The position numbers and the translations under genes were made by a program. DNA of 64,000 nucleotides from an alpha proteobacterium HIMB5 (GTDB lineage Bacteria; Pseudomonadota; Alphaproteobacteria; Pelagibacterales; Pelagibacteraceae). The stretch spans positions 620,001-684,000 of the forward strand of contig CP003809.1 of assembly GCA_000299095.1 (NCBI GenBank). The letters run 5' to 3'. Positions 54,630 through 64,000 of the stretch are shown here, one piece after another; the stretch's first letter is position 1; every line of letters begins with the position of its first letter. The notes below the pieces were generated by a model. The model worked only from the letters and a program-made list of their open reading frames with translations, had not been told where the DNA came from and made no database searches.

Positions 54630-55259
54630 ATGAAAATAGAGATTAAAAAGTCAATAAAACCAATAGATTATAATTTTGCTTTATCAGAATTAGAGAAAAG
54701 ATTAAGCAATGTTATTAATAGCAAATCAAATGAATTGATTTGGATATTAGAGCATAATGAAATTTATACTGCTGGAACTAGCTCTAAAAATGAAGAAATA
54801 CTAAACAAAGACATAAAAGTTATTAATACAAATCGAGGTGGAAAAATTACATATCATGGCCCAGGTCAATTAATGTTTTATTTTGTAATAGATTTAAATA
54901 GAAGAAAAAAAGATATTAGAAAATTTATTTCTATAATTGAAAATACAATTATAGAAACTTTAAGTGAATATGAAATCAATGTTTTTGCTGATAAAGAGAA
55001 TGTTGGTATTTGGTTTAATCAAAATAATGAAATAAATAAAGTAGCTGCAATCGGAGTGAGAGTTAGTAAATGGATTGCATATCATGGTTTTTCACTGAAT
55101 ATTAATTGCGATTTAAAAAATTATAATAATATTATCCCATGTGGAATTTCTGATCGAGGTGTTACAAATTTAGTTAGAATTAAAGATATTAATTATAAAG
55201 GTATTGAAGAAAAATTAATAAAGAATTTTATTACTAATTTAGAAATTTTAAGCGCTTAA
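54630..55259 (+). CDS. lipB: Octanoyl-[ACP]:protein N-octanoyltransferase
   Basis: 209 residues. It transfers octanoate from ACP to lipoyl domains, the first step of lipoate assembly. The motif [20 protein letters not shown] (about 70-90) is diagnostic. The catalytic Lys/Cys pair is in [20 protein letters not shown] and [14 protein letters not shown]. The 3' end overlaps rluC by 26 bp on the opposite strand. LipA is not in the window. Confidence 0.96.
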   Translation: MKIEIKKSIKPIDYNFALSELEKRLSNVINSKSNELIWILEHNEIYTAGTSSKNEEILNKDIKVINTNRGGKITYHGPGQLMFYFVIDLNRRKKDIRKFISIIENTIIETLSEYEINVFADKENVGIWFNQNNEINKVAAIGVRVSKWIAYHGFSLNINCDLKNYNNIIPCGISDRGVTNLVRIKDINYKGIEEKLIKNFITNLEILSA

Positions 55260-56145
55260 CTTTTAGTAATTCATTAAAGTAATTTGGTAAAGAAGCTCTA
55301 TAAGTATATTTTTTATCATTAATCATAAATTTTATTTGATAAGAATGTAACATTAAATTTTTATTTTTAGATTGTTTAAAAAATTTATTTGAATACTTGC
55401 TGTCCCCATAAATTGAATTACCAATTGCATAAAGTTGTTTTCTAAGCTGATGCTTTCTTCCAGTTATAGGTTTAAGCTCAATAAGAGAACAAATTGAATT
55501 TTTATCAAGAACTTTATAAGTTGTTTTAGCTTCTTCTATAATTTTTTTTCCATTGTCGTATCTAATTAGCATATCATTAAATTGGCCAGAGTTTTTTTCT
55601 ATTTCACCATGACATATAGCTAAATAAGTTTTGTGAACTTTACGCATTCTAAATAATGATGTTAAGAGTTGTGCTGTTTCTCTATTTTTAGCAATTATAA
55701 ATACTCCTGAAGTTTCTTTATCTAATCTATGAACTGAAAATGGTTTTGTGTCTTGAAAAATTTCACTTTTAGAAAATATATCTATTAAATTTTTTTTAGA
55801 TTTTGTTCCACCTTGTACAGAAATACCTGCACTTTTATTCATCACTACAAAGTTTTCGTTATTATCTATAATTAAATTTTCATTTTCTTTAATTATCTTA
55901 TTTGATGGTTTAAATTTAATTTTTTTTTCTAAAAGATTTTCTTTAAATTCAAAATTGTGCAAATCGATCTTGTCACCTAGGTTTAATTTAAAATTACTTT
56001 TAACTTTTTTATTATTGACTTTAACTTTTCCATTTCTTAAAGATTTCTCAATTAATGATTGGGGAAACTTGCCAATATTAAATCTCAAATATTTATCAAT
56101 ACGCATGCTAGCATACGTTTTATCAACGATAAAAGATTTGATCAT
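55234..56145 (-). CDS. rluC: RluC/RluD-family 23S rRNA pseudouridine synthase
   Basis: 303 residues. The N-terminal S4 RNA-binding domain (about 12-75) reads [20 protein letters not shown] followed by [13 protein letters not shown]. The catalytic Asp is in [19 protein letters not shown], and the end of the fold has [21 protein letters not shown] assign the RluC subgroup from overall length and S4 presence; RluD-type specificity cannot be excluded. It lies downstream of rplQ across a 21-bp gap. Confidence 0.88.
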   Translation of the reverse strand: MIKSFIVDKTYASMRIDKYLRFNIGKFPQSLIEKSLRNGKVKVNNKKVKSNFKLNLGDKIDLHNFEFKENLLEKKIKFKPSNKIIKENENLIIDNNENFVVMNKSAGISVQGGTKSKKNLIDIFSKSEIFQDTKPFSVHRLDKETSGVFIIAKNRETAQLLTSLFRMRKVHKTYLAICHGEIEKNSGQFNDMLIRYDNGKKIIEEAKTTYKVLDKNSICSLIELKPITGRKHQLRKQLYAIGNSIYGDSKYSNKFFKQSKNKNLMLHSYQIKFMINDKKYTYRASLPNYFNELLKVKRLKFLN

Positions 56146-56166
56146 TAAGTGTATTTTATAACAAAA

Positions 56167-56610
56167 TTAGCTTGTAGCTAATTTCTTTTCTTCTGTTTTT
56201 TCAGCTTCTTTTGAAGGTTCTTTTTTCTTTTTATCTACTCTTTTCGCTTCAACGTCTCTGTCAACAAATTCAATTATTGCCATAGGGGCGTTATCACCAT
56301 ATCTGAAACCTGCTTTAATTATTCTAGTGTAACCACCACTTCTTTTTTCATATCTTTTTGATAAAGTTTTTTTTACTTTATTTGCAGATTTAATATCTTG
56401 TAACTGTGAGACTAACATCTTAGTGTTATGTAAAGTATCTTTCTTTCCTAATGTAATTATTTTATCAGCTTGAGGCTTAAGAAATTTTGCTTTTGGTAAA
56501 GTAGTTTTAATCTGTTCATATTTTATTAGAGAATTAAGCATGTTTTTTAACAAAGCTTTTCTATGTTCAGATGTTCTATTTAATTTTTTATTAGCTAAGC
56601 CGTGTCTCAT
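56167..56610 (-). CDS. rplQ: 50S ribosomal protein L17
   Basis: 147 residues. The core [20 protein letters not shown] and [20 protein letters not shown], then [20 protein letters not shown] and IIEFVDRD, are L17. The last ~25 residues form a lysine/glutamate tail common in alphaproteobacterial L17. It is the last gene of the alpha operon, 2 nt after rpoA. Confidence 0.97.
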   Translation of the reverse strand: MRHGLANKKLNRTSEHRKALLKNMLNSLIKYEQIKTTLPKAKFLKPQADKIITLGKKDTLHNTKMLVSQLQDIKSANKVKKTLSKRYEKRSGGYTRIIKAGFRYGDNAPMAIIEFVDRDVEAKRVDKKKKEPSKEAEKTEEKKLATS

Positions 56611-56612
56611 TC

Positions 56613-57641
56613 TTAAATTGCTTCCTCAAGTTTTTTTGACATTTCAGCTATATTATCTGGTGGCCAATTTGGAATTTCCATACCTAAATATAAAGACATA
56701 CCAGTTAAGACTTCTTTAATTTCATTTAAAGATTTTCTACCAAAATTTGGTGTTCTAAGCATCTCACCTTCAGATTTTTGAACCAAATCCCCAATGTAAA
56801 TAATGTTATCATTTTTTAAACAATTCATTGATCTTACTGAAAGTTCTAATTCATCTACTTTCCTTAATAAATTTTTATTAAATTCAGGTTCTGTAGAAAC
56901 TTCTTTTACTGGTGCCTCAACAGGTTCGTCAAAATTAATAAACATTTTAAGTTGATCTTGGAAAATTCTTGCTGAATAAGCTACTGCATCTTCTGCTGAT
57001 ATGGATCCGTTAGTTTCAACTTGCATAGTAAGTTTATCATAATCAAGTGCTTTTCCTTCTCTTGCAGTGCTTACAGAGTATGAAACTTTCTTTACTGGAC
57101 TATATAATGAATCAATTGCAATTAATCCTAATGGTGGTTCTTCTGGTTTATTTAATTCTGCAGGTACATAACCTTTTCCTGTATTTACATTCATTTCCAT
57201 ATGAAAATTAGTATTTTCATCTAAATTACATATGACTAAGTCAGGATTTAAAATTTCAACATCTGTAACTGGAGCAATATCAGATGCTTTGATTTCTCCT
57301 GGACCCTTAGCATCTAAAATTAACTTTTTTGTTCCTTCAGAAGCACTTTTAAGTGCTAATGATTTAACATTTAAAACAATATCAGTTACATCTTCTCTAA
57401 CCCCTTTAATAGATGTAAATTCATGTAACACACCATCAATCTGGATTGATGTTACAGCAGTACCTCTTATTGAAGATAAAAGTATTCTTCTTAAAGAGTT
57501 ACCTAAAGTTAATCCATAACCTTTTTCAAGTGGTTCTGCGACTATTGTTGCTTGTGTTAAATCTTCACTCATTTTAACGTCAAGCTTTGTAGGCTTAATT
57601 AATGATTTCCAATTTTTAACGTTTACATTTTCAGTTTCCAT
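56613..57641 (-). CDS. rpoA: RNA polymerase alpha subunit
   Basis: 342 residues. It scaffolds RNA polymerase assembly and contacts activators and UP elements. The N-terminal domain has [20 protein letters not shown] and the [19 protein letters not shown] stretch. A linker around 235-260 is acidic ([15 protein letters not shown]). The C-terminal domain has [20 protein letters not shown] and [19 protein letters not shown]. The start shares one base with the rpsK stop. Confidence 0.98.
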   Translation of the reverse strand: METENVNVKNWKSLIKPTKLDVKMSEDLTQATIVAEPLEKGYGLTLGNSLRRILLSSIRGTAVTSIQIDGVLHEFTSIKGVREDVTDIVLNVKSLALKSASEGTKKLILDAKGPGEIKASDIAPVTDVEILNPDLVICNLDENTNFHMEMNVNTGKGYVPAELNKPEEPPLGLIAIDSLYSPVKKVSYSVSTAREGKALDYDKLTMQVETNGSISAEDAVAYSARIFQDQLKMFINFDEPVEAPVKEVSTEPEFNKNLLRKVDELELSVRSMNCLKNDNIIYIGDLVQKSEGEMLRTPNFGRKSLNEIKEVLTGMSLYLGMEIPNWPPDNIAEMSKKLEEAI

Positions 57642-58090
57642 TAAACTCTCCTTTTCTTAGGTGGTCTTGTTCCGTTATGTGGCATTGGCGTTGTATCCTT
57701 AATAGATAAAATTTTAAAACCTCTTGCCTGTAATGCTCTAAGAGCTGTTTCTCTACCTGAACCTGGTCCTTTAACTTCTACAGACAAAGTTTTCATTCCA
57801 TATTCAAGAGCTTTAGAAGCTGCTGTATCTGCTGCTATTTGAGCTGCATACGGTGTTGATTTTCTTGAGCCTTTAAATCCTTTAGAACCTGCAGATGACC
57901 AAGAAATAACATTTCCATTCGTATCAGCAATCGAAACTATTGTGTTATTAAATGTAGATTGAACATACGCAATTCCATTAAGTATGTTTTTTTTTGATTT
58001 TTTCTTTTTTGAATACGAACTTTTGTTAGACTTTTTTGAAGATTTTTCTACCTTCTGATCTTTGTTATCAGTTTTTTCTGTTTTAGCCAT
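57641..58090 (-). CDS. rpsK: 30S ribosomal protein S11
   Basis: 149 residues. The S11 core begins about residue 32 ([20 protein letters not shown]) and ends with [35 protein letters not shown] is conserved. The first ~30 residues are a lysine/serine-rich extension, longer than the family norm. It is preceded by rpsM with a 2-nt gap. Confidence 0.97.
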   Translation of the reverse strand: MAKTEKTDNKDQKVEKSSKKSNKSSYSKKKKSKKNILNGIAYVQSTFNNTIVSIADTNGNVISWSSAGSKGFKGSRKSTPYAAQIAADTAASKALEYGMKTLSVEVKGPGSGRETALRALQARGFKILSIKDTTPMPHNGTRPPKKRRV

Positions 58091-58092
58091 TT

Positions 58093-58476
58093 TTATTTTT
58101 TAGTTGGTGTTAATTTTTTTCCAGCAATAGCTATAGCTTTACCTTTTCTTGTTCTTGCATTACATCTAGTTCTTTGACCCCTAACAGGTAATTTTTTTCT
58201 ATGCCTTGAGCCTCTGTAACAAGCTAGATCAATTAAACGTTTAATGCTTAAAGAATAATCTCTTCTTAAATCACCTTCGACTTTGAAATTTTGATCTATA
58301 TATTCTCTTATTTTTAAAATCTCTTCGTCAGTTAATTCGTTAACTCTTTTTTCTCTTGGAATTTCCAGAGAAGAACAAATCTGACTTGAGAACTTGTCTC
58401 CTATTCCGTAAATATATGTTAGTCCAATGTGGACAAGCTTATTTTGTGGAATGTTAATACCTGCAATACGTGCCAT
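58093..58476 (-). CDS. rpsM: 30S ribosomal protein S13
   Basis: 127 residues. The N-terminus [20 protein letters not shown] and the block [20 protein letters not shown] then [11 protein letters not shown] identify S13, which contacts P-site tRNA and L5. It begins the alpha operon (rpsM-rpsK-rpoA-rplQ). It has its own promoter in the 54-bp gap after adk. No rpmJ gene lies in that gap. Confidence 0.97.
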   Translation of the reverse strand: MARIAGINIPQNKLVHIGLTYIYGIGDKFSSQICSSLEIPREKRVNELTDEEILKIREYIDQNFKVEGDLRRDYSLSIKRLIDLACYRGSRHRKKLPVRGQRTRCNARTRKGKAIAIAGKKLTPTKK

Positions 58477-58498
58477 AAATCTGTGATAAATTGTAGCC

Positions 58499-58526
58499 TT
58501 TATATAAGAAGATCTTCTAAAGTCAA
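58499..58526 (-). promoter_or_regulatory. Predicted promoter of rpsM-rpsK-rpoA-rplQ
   Basis: On the minus strand TTGACT (58526-58521) and TATAAA (58504-58499) are 16 bp apart, with a start point expected about 16 nt before the rpsM ATG. The spacer holds the 12-bp perfect palindrome AGAAGATCTTCT (58507-58518), a possible operator. It shares TTGACT and 16-bp spacing with the rplM promoter. Confidence 0.55.
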
Positions 58527-58530
58527 CTTC

Positions 58531-59172
58531 TTATCCCTTTATAATTTGCTCAATTTTATTAGTAATTTCCTCTATTTTTAGGGCTCCATCAACCTCATGT
58601 ATGGTTGTTTTTTTGGACAGAAAATCTAATACTGGTTTAGTAGTTTCAATATATTTGTCATACCTATTCAAGATAGTTTCTAAGTTATCATCTTTTCTTT
58701 TTACCAAATATTTTCCACTACAACTTAGTTTTTTTATTCTTTCTTGATCAAAATATTCATTTAATGTGATATTACATTTTTCACAAGTAACTCTACCCAT
58801 TATTCTTTTTTGAATTATATCTCTAGAAACATTTAGAGAGATTACAAAATCTATCTTTCGACCAAAATTATTTAAAATTTGTTCTAAATTTGATGCTTGA
58901 GATATCGATCTTGGGTATCCATCAAAAATTATTGGATCATGAGAATTTAATTTAGAAAGCGTTTGTTTTAATAAATCGTTCACAATTTCATCAGAAACAA
59001 ACTCTCCTTTTGATATTAATTTCTCAATTTCAACTCCAATATTAGACTTTTTATTTGCTTCGTTTCTTAAAAGATCACCAGTCGAAATTTGATAATAATT
59101 ATGATTTTTAACTAACTTTTGTGCTTGAGTGCCTTTACCTGCTCCAGGAGGACCAAATAAAATGATATTCAC
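58531..59172 (-). CDS. adk: Adenylate kinase
   Basis: 213 residues. It interconverts AMP, ADP and ATP. The P-loop is GPPGAGKGTQAQKLVKNHNY (about 7-26). The AMP site is in YYQISTGDLLRNEANKKS and the FDGYPRSISQASNLE motif. A LID domain with CEKCNITL and a further Cys (KLSCSGKY) suggests a partial zinc-type LID. It follows secY by 11 bp in the spc operon. Confidence 0.97.
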   Translation of the reverse strand: MNIILFGPPGAGKGTQAQKLVKNHNYYQISTGDLLRNEANKKSNIGVEIEKLISKGEFVSDEIVNDLLKQTLSKLNSHDPIIFDGYPRSISQASNLEQILNNFGRKIDFVISLNVSRDIIQKRIMGRVTCEKCNITLNEYFDQERIKKLSCSGKYLVKRKDDNLETILNRYDKYIETTKPVLDFLSKKTTIHEVDGALKIEEITNKIEQIIKG

Positions 59173-59183
59173 TTAACTAATCC

Positions 59184-60467
59184 TTATCTATTTCCAAATT
59201 TTGTTTTTTTGATTAATTGCTCATATTGTGAACTCATTAATCTAGTTTGAATTTGAGTTACAGTATCAATGGCTACAACGACAACAATTAAAACTGATGT
59301 GCCTCCAAGATAAAAAGGGATTGGATAGTTTGCAATTAAAAATTCAGGCATTAGACAAACTAGAGTTAAATAAAGTGCCCCAATTGTTGTCAACTTAGTT
59401 AAAATATTTTCAATGTAAATTGCAGTGCTTTCACCTGGTCTAATTCCTGGAACAAAGCCACCATATTTTCTTAAATTCTCAGCAGTTTCAACTGGATTGA
59501 ATGTTATTGATGTGTAAAAAAAAGTAAAAAAAATAATTCCAGATGCATAAAGTAGCATGTACAAAGGTTGGCCTTGAGTAAAGAAAGAACTTATATTTAA
59601 AAAGGTTTCATTTTCTGAAAAATTAAAATTTGAAAACGTTACTGGTAATAATAACAGTGCGGAAGCGAAAATTGCAGGTATCACTCCTGCTTGATTAATC
59701 TTTAACGGTAAATGTGATGACTCGCCACCATATAATTTATTACCCATTTGTCGTTTTGGGTAATTAATTAAGATTTTTCTTAAAGCTCTCTCCATAAACA
59801 CAATAAAAAGAATTGTTAATATTAATAAAATAAATATTGCCAAAATCATAAAAGTAGAGACAGCACCAGTTCGACCTAATTCAAAAGTTGTTACTAATGC
59901 CCTAGGTATTTCAGCAACAATACCAGCAAAAATAATCAAAGAAATACCGTTCCCAATACCTCTCTGAGTTATCTGCTCACCTAACCACATTAAGAAAATT
60001 GTTCCAGCAACAATTGTTGTGACTGTTGAAATTTTAAAGAATACACCAGGGTTTATTACTAAATTTGCTGAAGACTCCAATCCAACAGCTAAACCATATC
60101 CTTGAACTGTGGCTAACAATACAGTTCCGTATCTTGTTATTTGAGTAATTTTAGCTCTACCCATTTCTCCTTGGGCTTTTAAATTTTTAAAGTAATCTGA
60201 AACTCCTGTCAAAAGTTGAACTATAATCGATGATGAAATATATGGCATTATACCTAAAGCAAATATTGCCATTCTACTTACAGCGCCACCTGCAAAAACA
60301 TTAAACATTCCAAGCAAACCTTTTTGATTACCATCCATCATAATTTTAAGTTGCTCTGGATCTATCCCAGGTAAAGGAACAAATGTTCCAAATCTATAAA
60401 CAGTCAAAATGAATATGGTGAATATAATTCTATTCTTAAGATCTGTTGTTGAAGAAGTTGAGCTCAT
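59184..60467 (-). CDS. secY: Preprotein translocase subunit SecY
   Basis: 427 residues with ten membrane segments. The central channel of the Sec translocon. Conserved segments are TVYRFGTFVPLPGIDPEQLK, LGIMPYISSSIIVQLLTGV, ERALRKILINYPKRQMGNKL and NPVETAENLRKYGGFVPGIR followed by PGEST. It comes 10 nt after rplO, the usual spc arrangement. Confidence 0.98.
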   Translation of the reverse strand: MSSTSSTTDLKNRIIFTIFILTVYRFGTFVPLPGIDPEQLKIMMDGNQKGLLGMFNVFAGGAVSRMAIFALGIMPYISSSIIVQLLTGVSDYFKNLKAQGEMGRAKITQITRYGTVLLATVQGYGLAVGLESSANLVINPGVFFKISTVTTIVAGTIFLMWLGEQITQRGIGNGISLIIFAGIVAEIPRALVTTFELGRTGAVSTFMILAIFILLILTILFIVFMERALRKILINYPKRQMGNKLYGGESSHLPLKINQAGVIPAIFASALLLLPVTFSNFNFSENETFLNISSFFTQGQPLYMLLYASGIIFFTFFYTSITFNPVETAENLRKYGGFVPGIRPGESTAIYIENILTKLTTIGALYLTLVCLMPEFLIANYPIPFYLGGTSVLIVVVVAIDTVTQIQTRLMSSQYEQLIKKTKFGNR

Positions 60468-60477
60468 TGATCCCTAA

Positions 60478-60930
60478 CTATTTTTTTAATTGGATAGAAC
60501 CGCCAATTTTTTCTAATTTAGATAGAGCTGATTTTGACGCAAGGTCTGCTTCGATATTTATTTTGTCTTTAATATCGCCTGTACCCAAAATTTTTAGTTT
60601 TTTTGAATTTTTGTTTATTAATTTTAATTTTTTTAATATATCGGCATTTAAAACATCTGACGTTTTAATACTCTTTTTATCAATATAGGACTGAATTTTT
60701 TCCAAATTTAAAATTGCAACATGTTCTTTTGAAATTGGATTAAATCCTCTCTTAGGTAATCTTCTGTATAATGGCATCTGACCACCCTCAAAACTTTTTA
60801 TAGCTACTCCTGATCTTGATTTTTGACCTTTAACGCCTCTTCCTGAAGTTTTGCCCTTACCAGAGCCAATTCCTCTTCCAACTCTAATTTTACCTTTATT
60901 GATTTTTACCTTTGTATTTAATGTAGTCAT
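60478..60930 (-). CDS. rplO: 50S ribosomal protein L15
   Basis: 150 residues. The glycine-rich N-terminus KIRVGRGIGSGKGKTSGRGV and GQKSRSGVAIKSFEGGQMPL then LYRRLPKRGFNP are L15. Its start overlaps the rpsE stop by one base, so the rpmD (L30) gene expected between them is absent. Confidence 0.97.
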   Translation of the reverse strand: MTTLNTKVKINKGKIRVGRGIGSGKGKTSGRGVKGQKSRSGVAIKSFEGGQMPLYRRLPKRGFNPISKEHVAILNLEKIQSYIDKKSIKTSDVLNADILKKLKLINKNSKKLKILGTGDIKDKINIEADLASKSALSKLEKIGGSIQLKK

Positions 60931-61445
60931 TATCCTCTTTTTTCAATTATTTCTGAAATTTTTTTATTTCTGATTGCTGAAATTTGTTTAGGTGAATTTT
61001 GTTTCATTAGAGCTTTCATTGTTGCTCTTATTACATTGTGTGCATTTGAAGTTCCCATCGATTTCGCGACTATATCTTTAACTCCTAAAACTTCACATAC
61101 AGCTCTAACTGGTCCACCAGCAATAATTCCAGTTCCTTTAGATGCAGCTCTTAATACTATTCTACCAGAGCCATCTTTAGCTTTAACATCATGATGAATT
61201 GTTCTACCTTCTCTTAGTGGAATTTGGATTAATTTTCTTCTTGCCATTTCATTCGCTTTTTTTATAGCGTCAGGTACTTGTTTAGCTTTAGCGTGGGCAA
61301 TTCCTATTCTACCGGCTTGATTACCAACTACAACTAATGCTGAAAATCCAAACCTTCTACCACCTTTAACAACTTTAGTGATTCTGTTGATATGGACTAG
61401 TTTTTCTAAAATATCGTCAGTTTTTTTATCTTTATTATTTTCCAT
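60930..61445 (-). CDS. rpsE: 30S ribosomal protein S5
   Basis: 171 residues. The S5 signature begins [20 protein letters not shown] and continues with [38 protein letters not shown] and [16 protein letters not shown] are in the second domain. It helps decoding fidelity. It lies 2 nt after rplR. Confidence 0.97.
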   Translation of the reverse strand: MENNKDKKTDDILEKLVHINRITKVVKGGRRFGFSALVVVGNQAGRIGIAHAKAKQVPDAIKKANEMARRKLIQIPLREGRTIHHDVKAKDGSGRIVLRAASKGTGIIAGGPVRAVCEVLGVKDIVAKSMGTSNAHNVIRATMKALMKQNSPKQISAIRNKKISEIIEKRG

Positions 61446-61447
61446 TA

Positions 61448-61804
61448 TTAAAATTCCATTCCATTTTTACGTAATGTTTCAGCAAAAATTTTTACTCTTC
61501 CATGATATTTGTAAACTCCTCTATCAAAAAAGATCTTTGTTATTTTCTTTTCTTGAGCTTTTTTTGCTAATCTTTCTGCAACAACTTCTGATAATTTAGA
61601 TTTATTCATTTTTTCACCAGCTTTAATATCTTTTTCAACTGAAGAGGCAGATAACAAAGTTATATTTTTGGAATCATCAATAATCTGTGCCGAAATATTT
61701 CTTGCAGATCTTGATATACTTAATCTAAATCTATCTTTTGAAGCAACTTTTTTAACCTTGTTGCTTACTCTGAATTTTTTTCTAATACTTGTGTTTATTT
61801 TCAT
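61448..61804 (-). CDS. rplR: 50S ribosomal protein L18
   Basis: 118 residues. L18 binds 5S rRNA. Conserved: [20 protein letters not shown], then [20 protein letters not shown] and [20 protein letters not shown], ending LRKNGMEF. Shares one base with rplF. Confidence 0.97.
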   Translation of the reverse strand: MKINTSIRKKFRVSNKVKKVASKDRFRLSISRSARNISAQIIDDSKNITLLSASSVEKDIKAGEKMNKSKLSEVVAERLAKKAQEKKITKIFFDRGVYKYHGRVKIFAETLRKNGMEF

Positions 61805-62343
61805 TACTTTTTCTTTCCTTCTTTTTTCAACACATACTGCCCTTTTTCTCTTATTCCTTTGCCTTTATAAGGTTCAATTTTTCTTAGTGTCTTTATTTTA
61901 GATGCAACTAGTCCAACTTGTTGTTTATCAGAGCCAGTTATTTTTAATGTAGTTTGTTTTTCAACAGCTATCTTTATTCCCTCAGGAATATCAAAGTTTA
62001 TATCGTGACTATAACCTAATTGAAGGTTTAATTGGTTGCCTTTTAATGCTGCCCTATAACCTACACCAACAAGCTCAAGAGTTTTTTCATAACCTGTACT
62101 TGATCCTATTACTGCATTATTGATCAAACTTCTATTCATTCCCCAAAGTCTTTTTGTATTCTGATCAATTTTTTTTGGTTTTATTGAAATTTCTTTCCCA
62201 TCTTTAATGTCCAAATTAAAAATATCTAAATCAATATCAATTGATTTTTTTCCTAGAGGGCCTTCAATATTTAAATTATTGCCCGCCAAAGCTACTTTGA
62301 CTTTTTCTGGTACTGCTATATTAATTTTTCCTATTTTAGACAT
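61804..62343 (-). CDS. rplF: 50S ribosomal protein L6
   Basis: 179 residues, standard for L6. Two homologous domains: an N-terminal strand-rich part with [16 protein letters not shown], and a C-terminal part with [20 protein letters not shown] and the [20 protein letters not shown] signature. It overlaps rpsH and rplR by one base each. Confidence 0.97.
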   Translation of the reverse strand: MSKIGKINIAVPEKVKVALAGNNLNIEGPLGKKSIDIDLDIFNLDIKDGKEISIKPKKIDQNTKRLWGMNRSLINNAVIGSSTGYEKTLELVGVGYRAALKGNQLNLQLGYSHDINFDIPEGIKIAVEKQTTLKITGSDKQQVGLVASKIKTLRKIEPYKGKGIREKGQYVLKKEGKKK

Positions 62344-62738
62344 TAAAATACCTTACAAATTATTTCTCCACCGACACGTTGTTTTCTTGCATCTAAATCT
62401 GTCATCACCCCTTTGGGCGTTGAAACTATAGCTATACCTAAGCCATTATTGATTTTTGGTAAGCCTTCAGCGCTAGAAAAAATTCTTCTTCCTGGTTTTG
62501 ATACTCTTTCAAAAGTACTAATTACTGGGTTTCCAGAGTGATATTTAAGCTCTAACGATAAAACAGCTTTATTATTATCGTTGTTAACTTTAAAATCTTT
62601 GATGAAACCCTCATTTTTTAAAATATCTGCTATTTTACTTTTAAAGTTTGAAGAAGGTAATTCTACCTTTTTATGATTTCTTGCTTGAGCATTTTTTACT
62701 CTGGCTATCATATCTCCAATTGGGTCACTTAAACTCAT
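62343..62738 (-). CDS. rpsH: 30S ribosomal protein S8
   Basis: 131 residues. A primary 16S rRNA binder and, in other bacteria, a translational repressor of the spc operon. Features: LSDPIGDMIARVKNAQARNH at the N-terminus, SKPGRRIFSSAEGLPKINNG and GLGIAIVSTPKGVMTD. It lies 10 nt after rpsN. Confidence 0.97.
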   Translation of the reverse strand: MSLSDPIGDMIARVKNAQARNHKKVELPSSNFKSKIADILKNEGFIKDFKVNNDNNKAVLSLELKYHSGNPVISTFERVSKPGRRIFSSAEGLPKINNGLGIAIVSTPKGVMTDLDARKQRVGGEIICKVF

Positions 62739-62748
62739 AATTTCCTTT

Positions 62749-63054
62749 CTACCAACTTGATTTCACTAATCCAGGAATTTTGCCTTGTAATCCTAACTGT
62801 CTTAAAGCAATCCTAGAAATCTTTAATTTTCTATAAACACCATGAGGTCTGCCAGTTATTTGACATCTATTCATAACTCTAATCTTTGCAGAATTTCTTG
62901 GTAATTTTGATAATTTTTGTTGTGCCTTGAATCTTTCTTCAAAAGGCAATTTTTTATCCATTATTATTTTTTTTAGTTTTTCTCTTTTTTTATAAAACTT
63001 ATCGGAAAGTTTAATTCTCTTATTGTTTTTATTAATTGAGCTCAATTTAGCCAT
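62749..63054 (-). CDS. rpsN: 30S ribosomal protein S14
   Basis: 101 residues, the long zinc-free form. The C-terminal block MNRCQITGRPHGVYRKLKIS and RIALRQLGLQGKIPGLVKSS is diagnostic. No CxxC pairs are present. It lies 1 nt after rplE. Confidence 0.97.
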   Translation of the reverse strand: MAKLSSINKNNKRIKLSDKFYKKREKLKKIIMDKKLPFEERFKAQQKLSKLPRNSAKIRVMNRCQITGRPHGVYRKLKISRIALRQLGLQGKIPGLVKSSW

Positions 63055-63055
63055 A

Positions 63056-63610
63056 TTAATTGTCTCCTTTTTTAATAAATGGAAAGTTAAGTTTTTCTAG
63101 TAATGCATAACTATGTTCTGGGCTCTTTGAAGAAATAGCTATTGTAATATCCAATCCTCTTACTTTATCTGCACGATCAAAGCTTACCTCAGGGAAAATT
63201 ATGTGTTCTTTAATTCCAAAAGTGTAATTACCAAACTTATCAAAACCTTTTGGAGATAACCCTCTGAAATCTTTAATTCTTGGTAAAGCAATATTTACTA
63301 ATCTGTCTAAAAATTCATACATTTTGTTCTTTCTTAGAGTGACTTTCAAACCCGCATTAGAACCTTTTCTTGTTTTAAAATTTGCTACAGATTTTTTAAA
63401 TTTTGTTATTACAGGTTTTTGTCCTGTTATTTTACCCATATCTTCTTCACATGATTTTAAAATTTTGCTATCATTTCCATCTAAACCAAGACCCATATTT
63501 AAGACAATCTTCTCAATTTTTGGACCCATATAAATGTTTTTTAAACCAAATTGATCTTTAAGTGCAGGTTGAATCTCTTTTAAATATATTTCTTTTAATC
63601 TTGGTGACAT
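63056..63610 (-). CDS. rplE: 50S ribosomal protein L5
   Basis: 184 residues. L5 contacts 5S rRNA and P-site tRNA. Conserved: KIEKIVLNMGLGLDGNDSKI, TGQKPVITKFKKSVANFKTR, VTLRKNKMYEFLDRLVNIAL and GNYTFGIKEHIIFPEV. It lies 2 nt after rplX. Confidence 0.97.
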   Translation of the reverse strand: MSPRLKEIYLKEIQPALKDQFGLKNIYMGPKIEKIVLNMGLGLDGNDSKILKSCEEDMGKITGQKPVITKFKKSVANFKTRKGSNAGLKVTLRKNKMYEFLDRLVNIALPRIKDFRGLSPKGFDKFGNYTFGIKEHIIFPEVSFDRADKVRGLDITIAISSKSPEHSYALLEKLNFPFIKKGDN

Positions 63611-63612
63611 AA

Positions 63613-63861
63613 TTATTTTTTAGCCTCTTTTTTTGATGTTTTAGCTTTTTCATCAATTAATTTTAAATTTGAAATATGAATAAAGCTTTCTTTAGATACA
63701 ATTCCACCTTTTTTTTCTTTTGTAGTTTTAACGTGTTTTTTAACCATATTAATATCTTTAACTTTTGCTCTATTCATTGATCTATCAATCTCAATAACTT
63801 CACCTTCTTTTTTTTTGTCTTTTCCAGCTAATACCAAAACTTTTAAACCTTTTTTTATCAT
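63613..63861 (-). CDS. rplX: 50S ribosomal protein L24
   Basis: 82 residues, shorter than the usual ~104. The KOW motif [20 protein letters not shown] starts the protein, followed by [20 protein letters not shown] and [18 protein letters not shown]. The C-terminus is a short lysine-rich tail, with the usual later strands trimmed. It lies 2 nt after rplN. Confidence 0.95.
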   Translation of the reverse strand: MIKKGLKVLVLAGKDKKKEGEVIEIDRSMNRAKVKDINMVKKHVKTTKEKKGGIVSKESFIHISNLKLIDEKAKTSKKEAKK

Positions 63862-63863
63862 CT

Positions 63864-64000
63864 TTATAAAACCTCTGGTGCCAAAGAAATAATTTTCATT
63901 TGCCCTCTTGTTCTTAACTCCCTCGTTACTGGACCAAATATTCTTGTCCCTACTGGTTCTCCTTTATCATCAACCAGTACCGCAGCATTATTATCAAATC
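63864..64000 (-). CDS. rplN: 50S ribosomal protein L14, partial
   Basis: Only the last ~45 codons are inside the window; the 5' part runs off the right edge. The visible C-terminus reads [20 protein letters not shown], then FGPVTRELR and [10 protein letters not shown], which is the L14 signature ending. The rplN-rplX-rplE order confirms the assignment. Confidence 0.95.
   Translation of the reverse strand, partial: FDNNAAVLVDDKGEPVGTRIFGPVTRELRTRGQMKIISLAPEVL

Noticed and set aside
55248..55259. TTAAGCGCTTAA palindrome at the end of lipB as a terminator
   Set aside because: It has no loop and no T-run of useful length; its bases are coding on both strands.
1..64000. CRISPR arrays, insertion sequences, prophage or toxin-antitoxin modules
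   Set aside because: No spaced repeats, transposase, phage or toxin-like genes were found; gene order is housekeeping throughout.

Overview
The window is from a streamlined, strongly A+T-rich alphaproteobacterium, almost certainly a SAR11 (Pelagibacterales) genome. The basis is the very low G+C, lysine/asparagine/isoleucine-rich proteins, intergenic gaps of 0 to about 200 bp, many ATGA/TAATG overlaps, alphaproteobacterial gene orders (bamE-chaperone-rpmF-plsX-ihfA-merR; ruvX/gatCAB; pyrB-pyrC-plsY-topA; rsh-pyrE-pdxJ-acpS-lepB-rnc-recO), a heterotetrameric sarcosine oxidase operon, and a SAM-II/SAM-V riboswitch pair before metY. No insertion sequence, prophage, CRISPR array or obviously transferred island is visible. 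No gene-free stretch exceeds 300 bases; the longest is 4279-4484, which holds a promoter and the riboswitches.

Layout. 1-4278 (minus): rplM-rpsI, argC, an undescribed 57-residue candidate lipoprotein, hom and a partial AEC-family permease. 4361-5813 (plus): tandem SAM riboswitches and metY. 5806-10133: ctaA, a stand-alone chorismate mutase, rpmG, a MerR regulator, ihfA, plsX, rpmF, a cytochrome bc1 assembly chaperone and divergent bamE. 10135-19627 (minus): hppA, thiL-nusB-ribH-ribBA-ribE-ribD-nrdR-glyA-rpiB and a putative 2-oxoglutarate hydroxylase. 19696-20685: hemB. 20686-28006 (minus): recO-rnc-lepB-acpS-pdxJ-pyrE-rsh-folK-smpB-dapA. 28049-30405: a lytic transglycosylase and tRNA-Ser(GCU). 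30474-37168 (plus): soxBDAG and an incomplete polar amino acid ABC transporter. 37165-43807 (minus): nuclease, MATE exporter, trhO, O-methyltransferase, gatB-gatA-gatC. 43858-50238 (plus): ruvX, pyrB, pyrC-like, plsY, topA, ridA. 50235-56145: ugd-galU, panC, mgtE, lipB, an rluC-type pseudouridine synthase. 56167-64000 (minus): the spc and alpha ribosomal operons from rplQ back to a partial rplN.

How it fits together. Sulfur/one-carbon logic recurs: SAM-sensing RNAs control metY, hom makes its homoserine precursor, and sarcosine oxidase with glyA produces glycine and methylene-tetrahydrofolate. Riboflavin genes supply FAD/FMN needed by sarcosine oxidase and other flavoenzymes. The ribosomal genes, secY, rpoA, rsh and smpB make this a growth-control region.

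The points most worth a second look are: (i) an 11-bp alternative helix that could couple the SAM-II and SAM-V aptamers; (ii) mirrored, apparently leaderless promoters at overlapping start codons of bamE and its neighbour; (iii) an Rsh protein lacking the region between TGS and ACT; (iv) NrdR with both zinc knuckles shortened to CxC; (v) a RibA-like domain and a dihydroorotase-like protein that have lost metal-ligand motifs; (vi) an ABC permease starting with a lipobox; and (vii) several conserved syntenic slots that are empty (era, rpoZ, fabH, dprA, rpmD).
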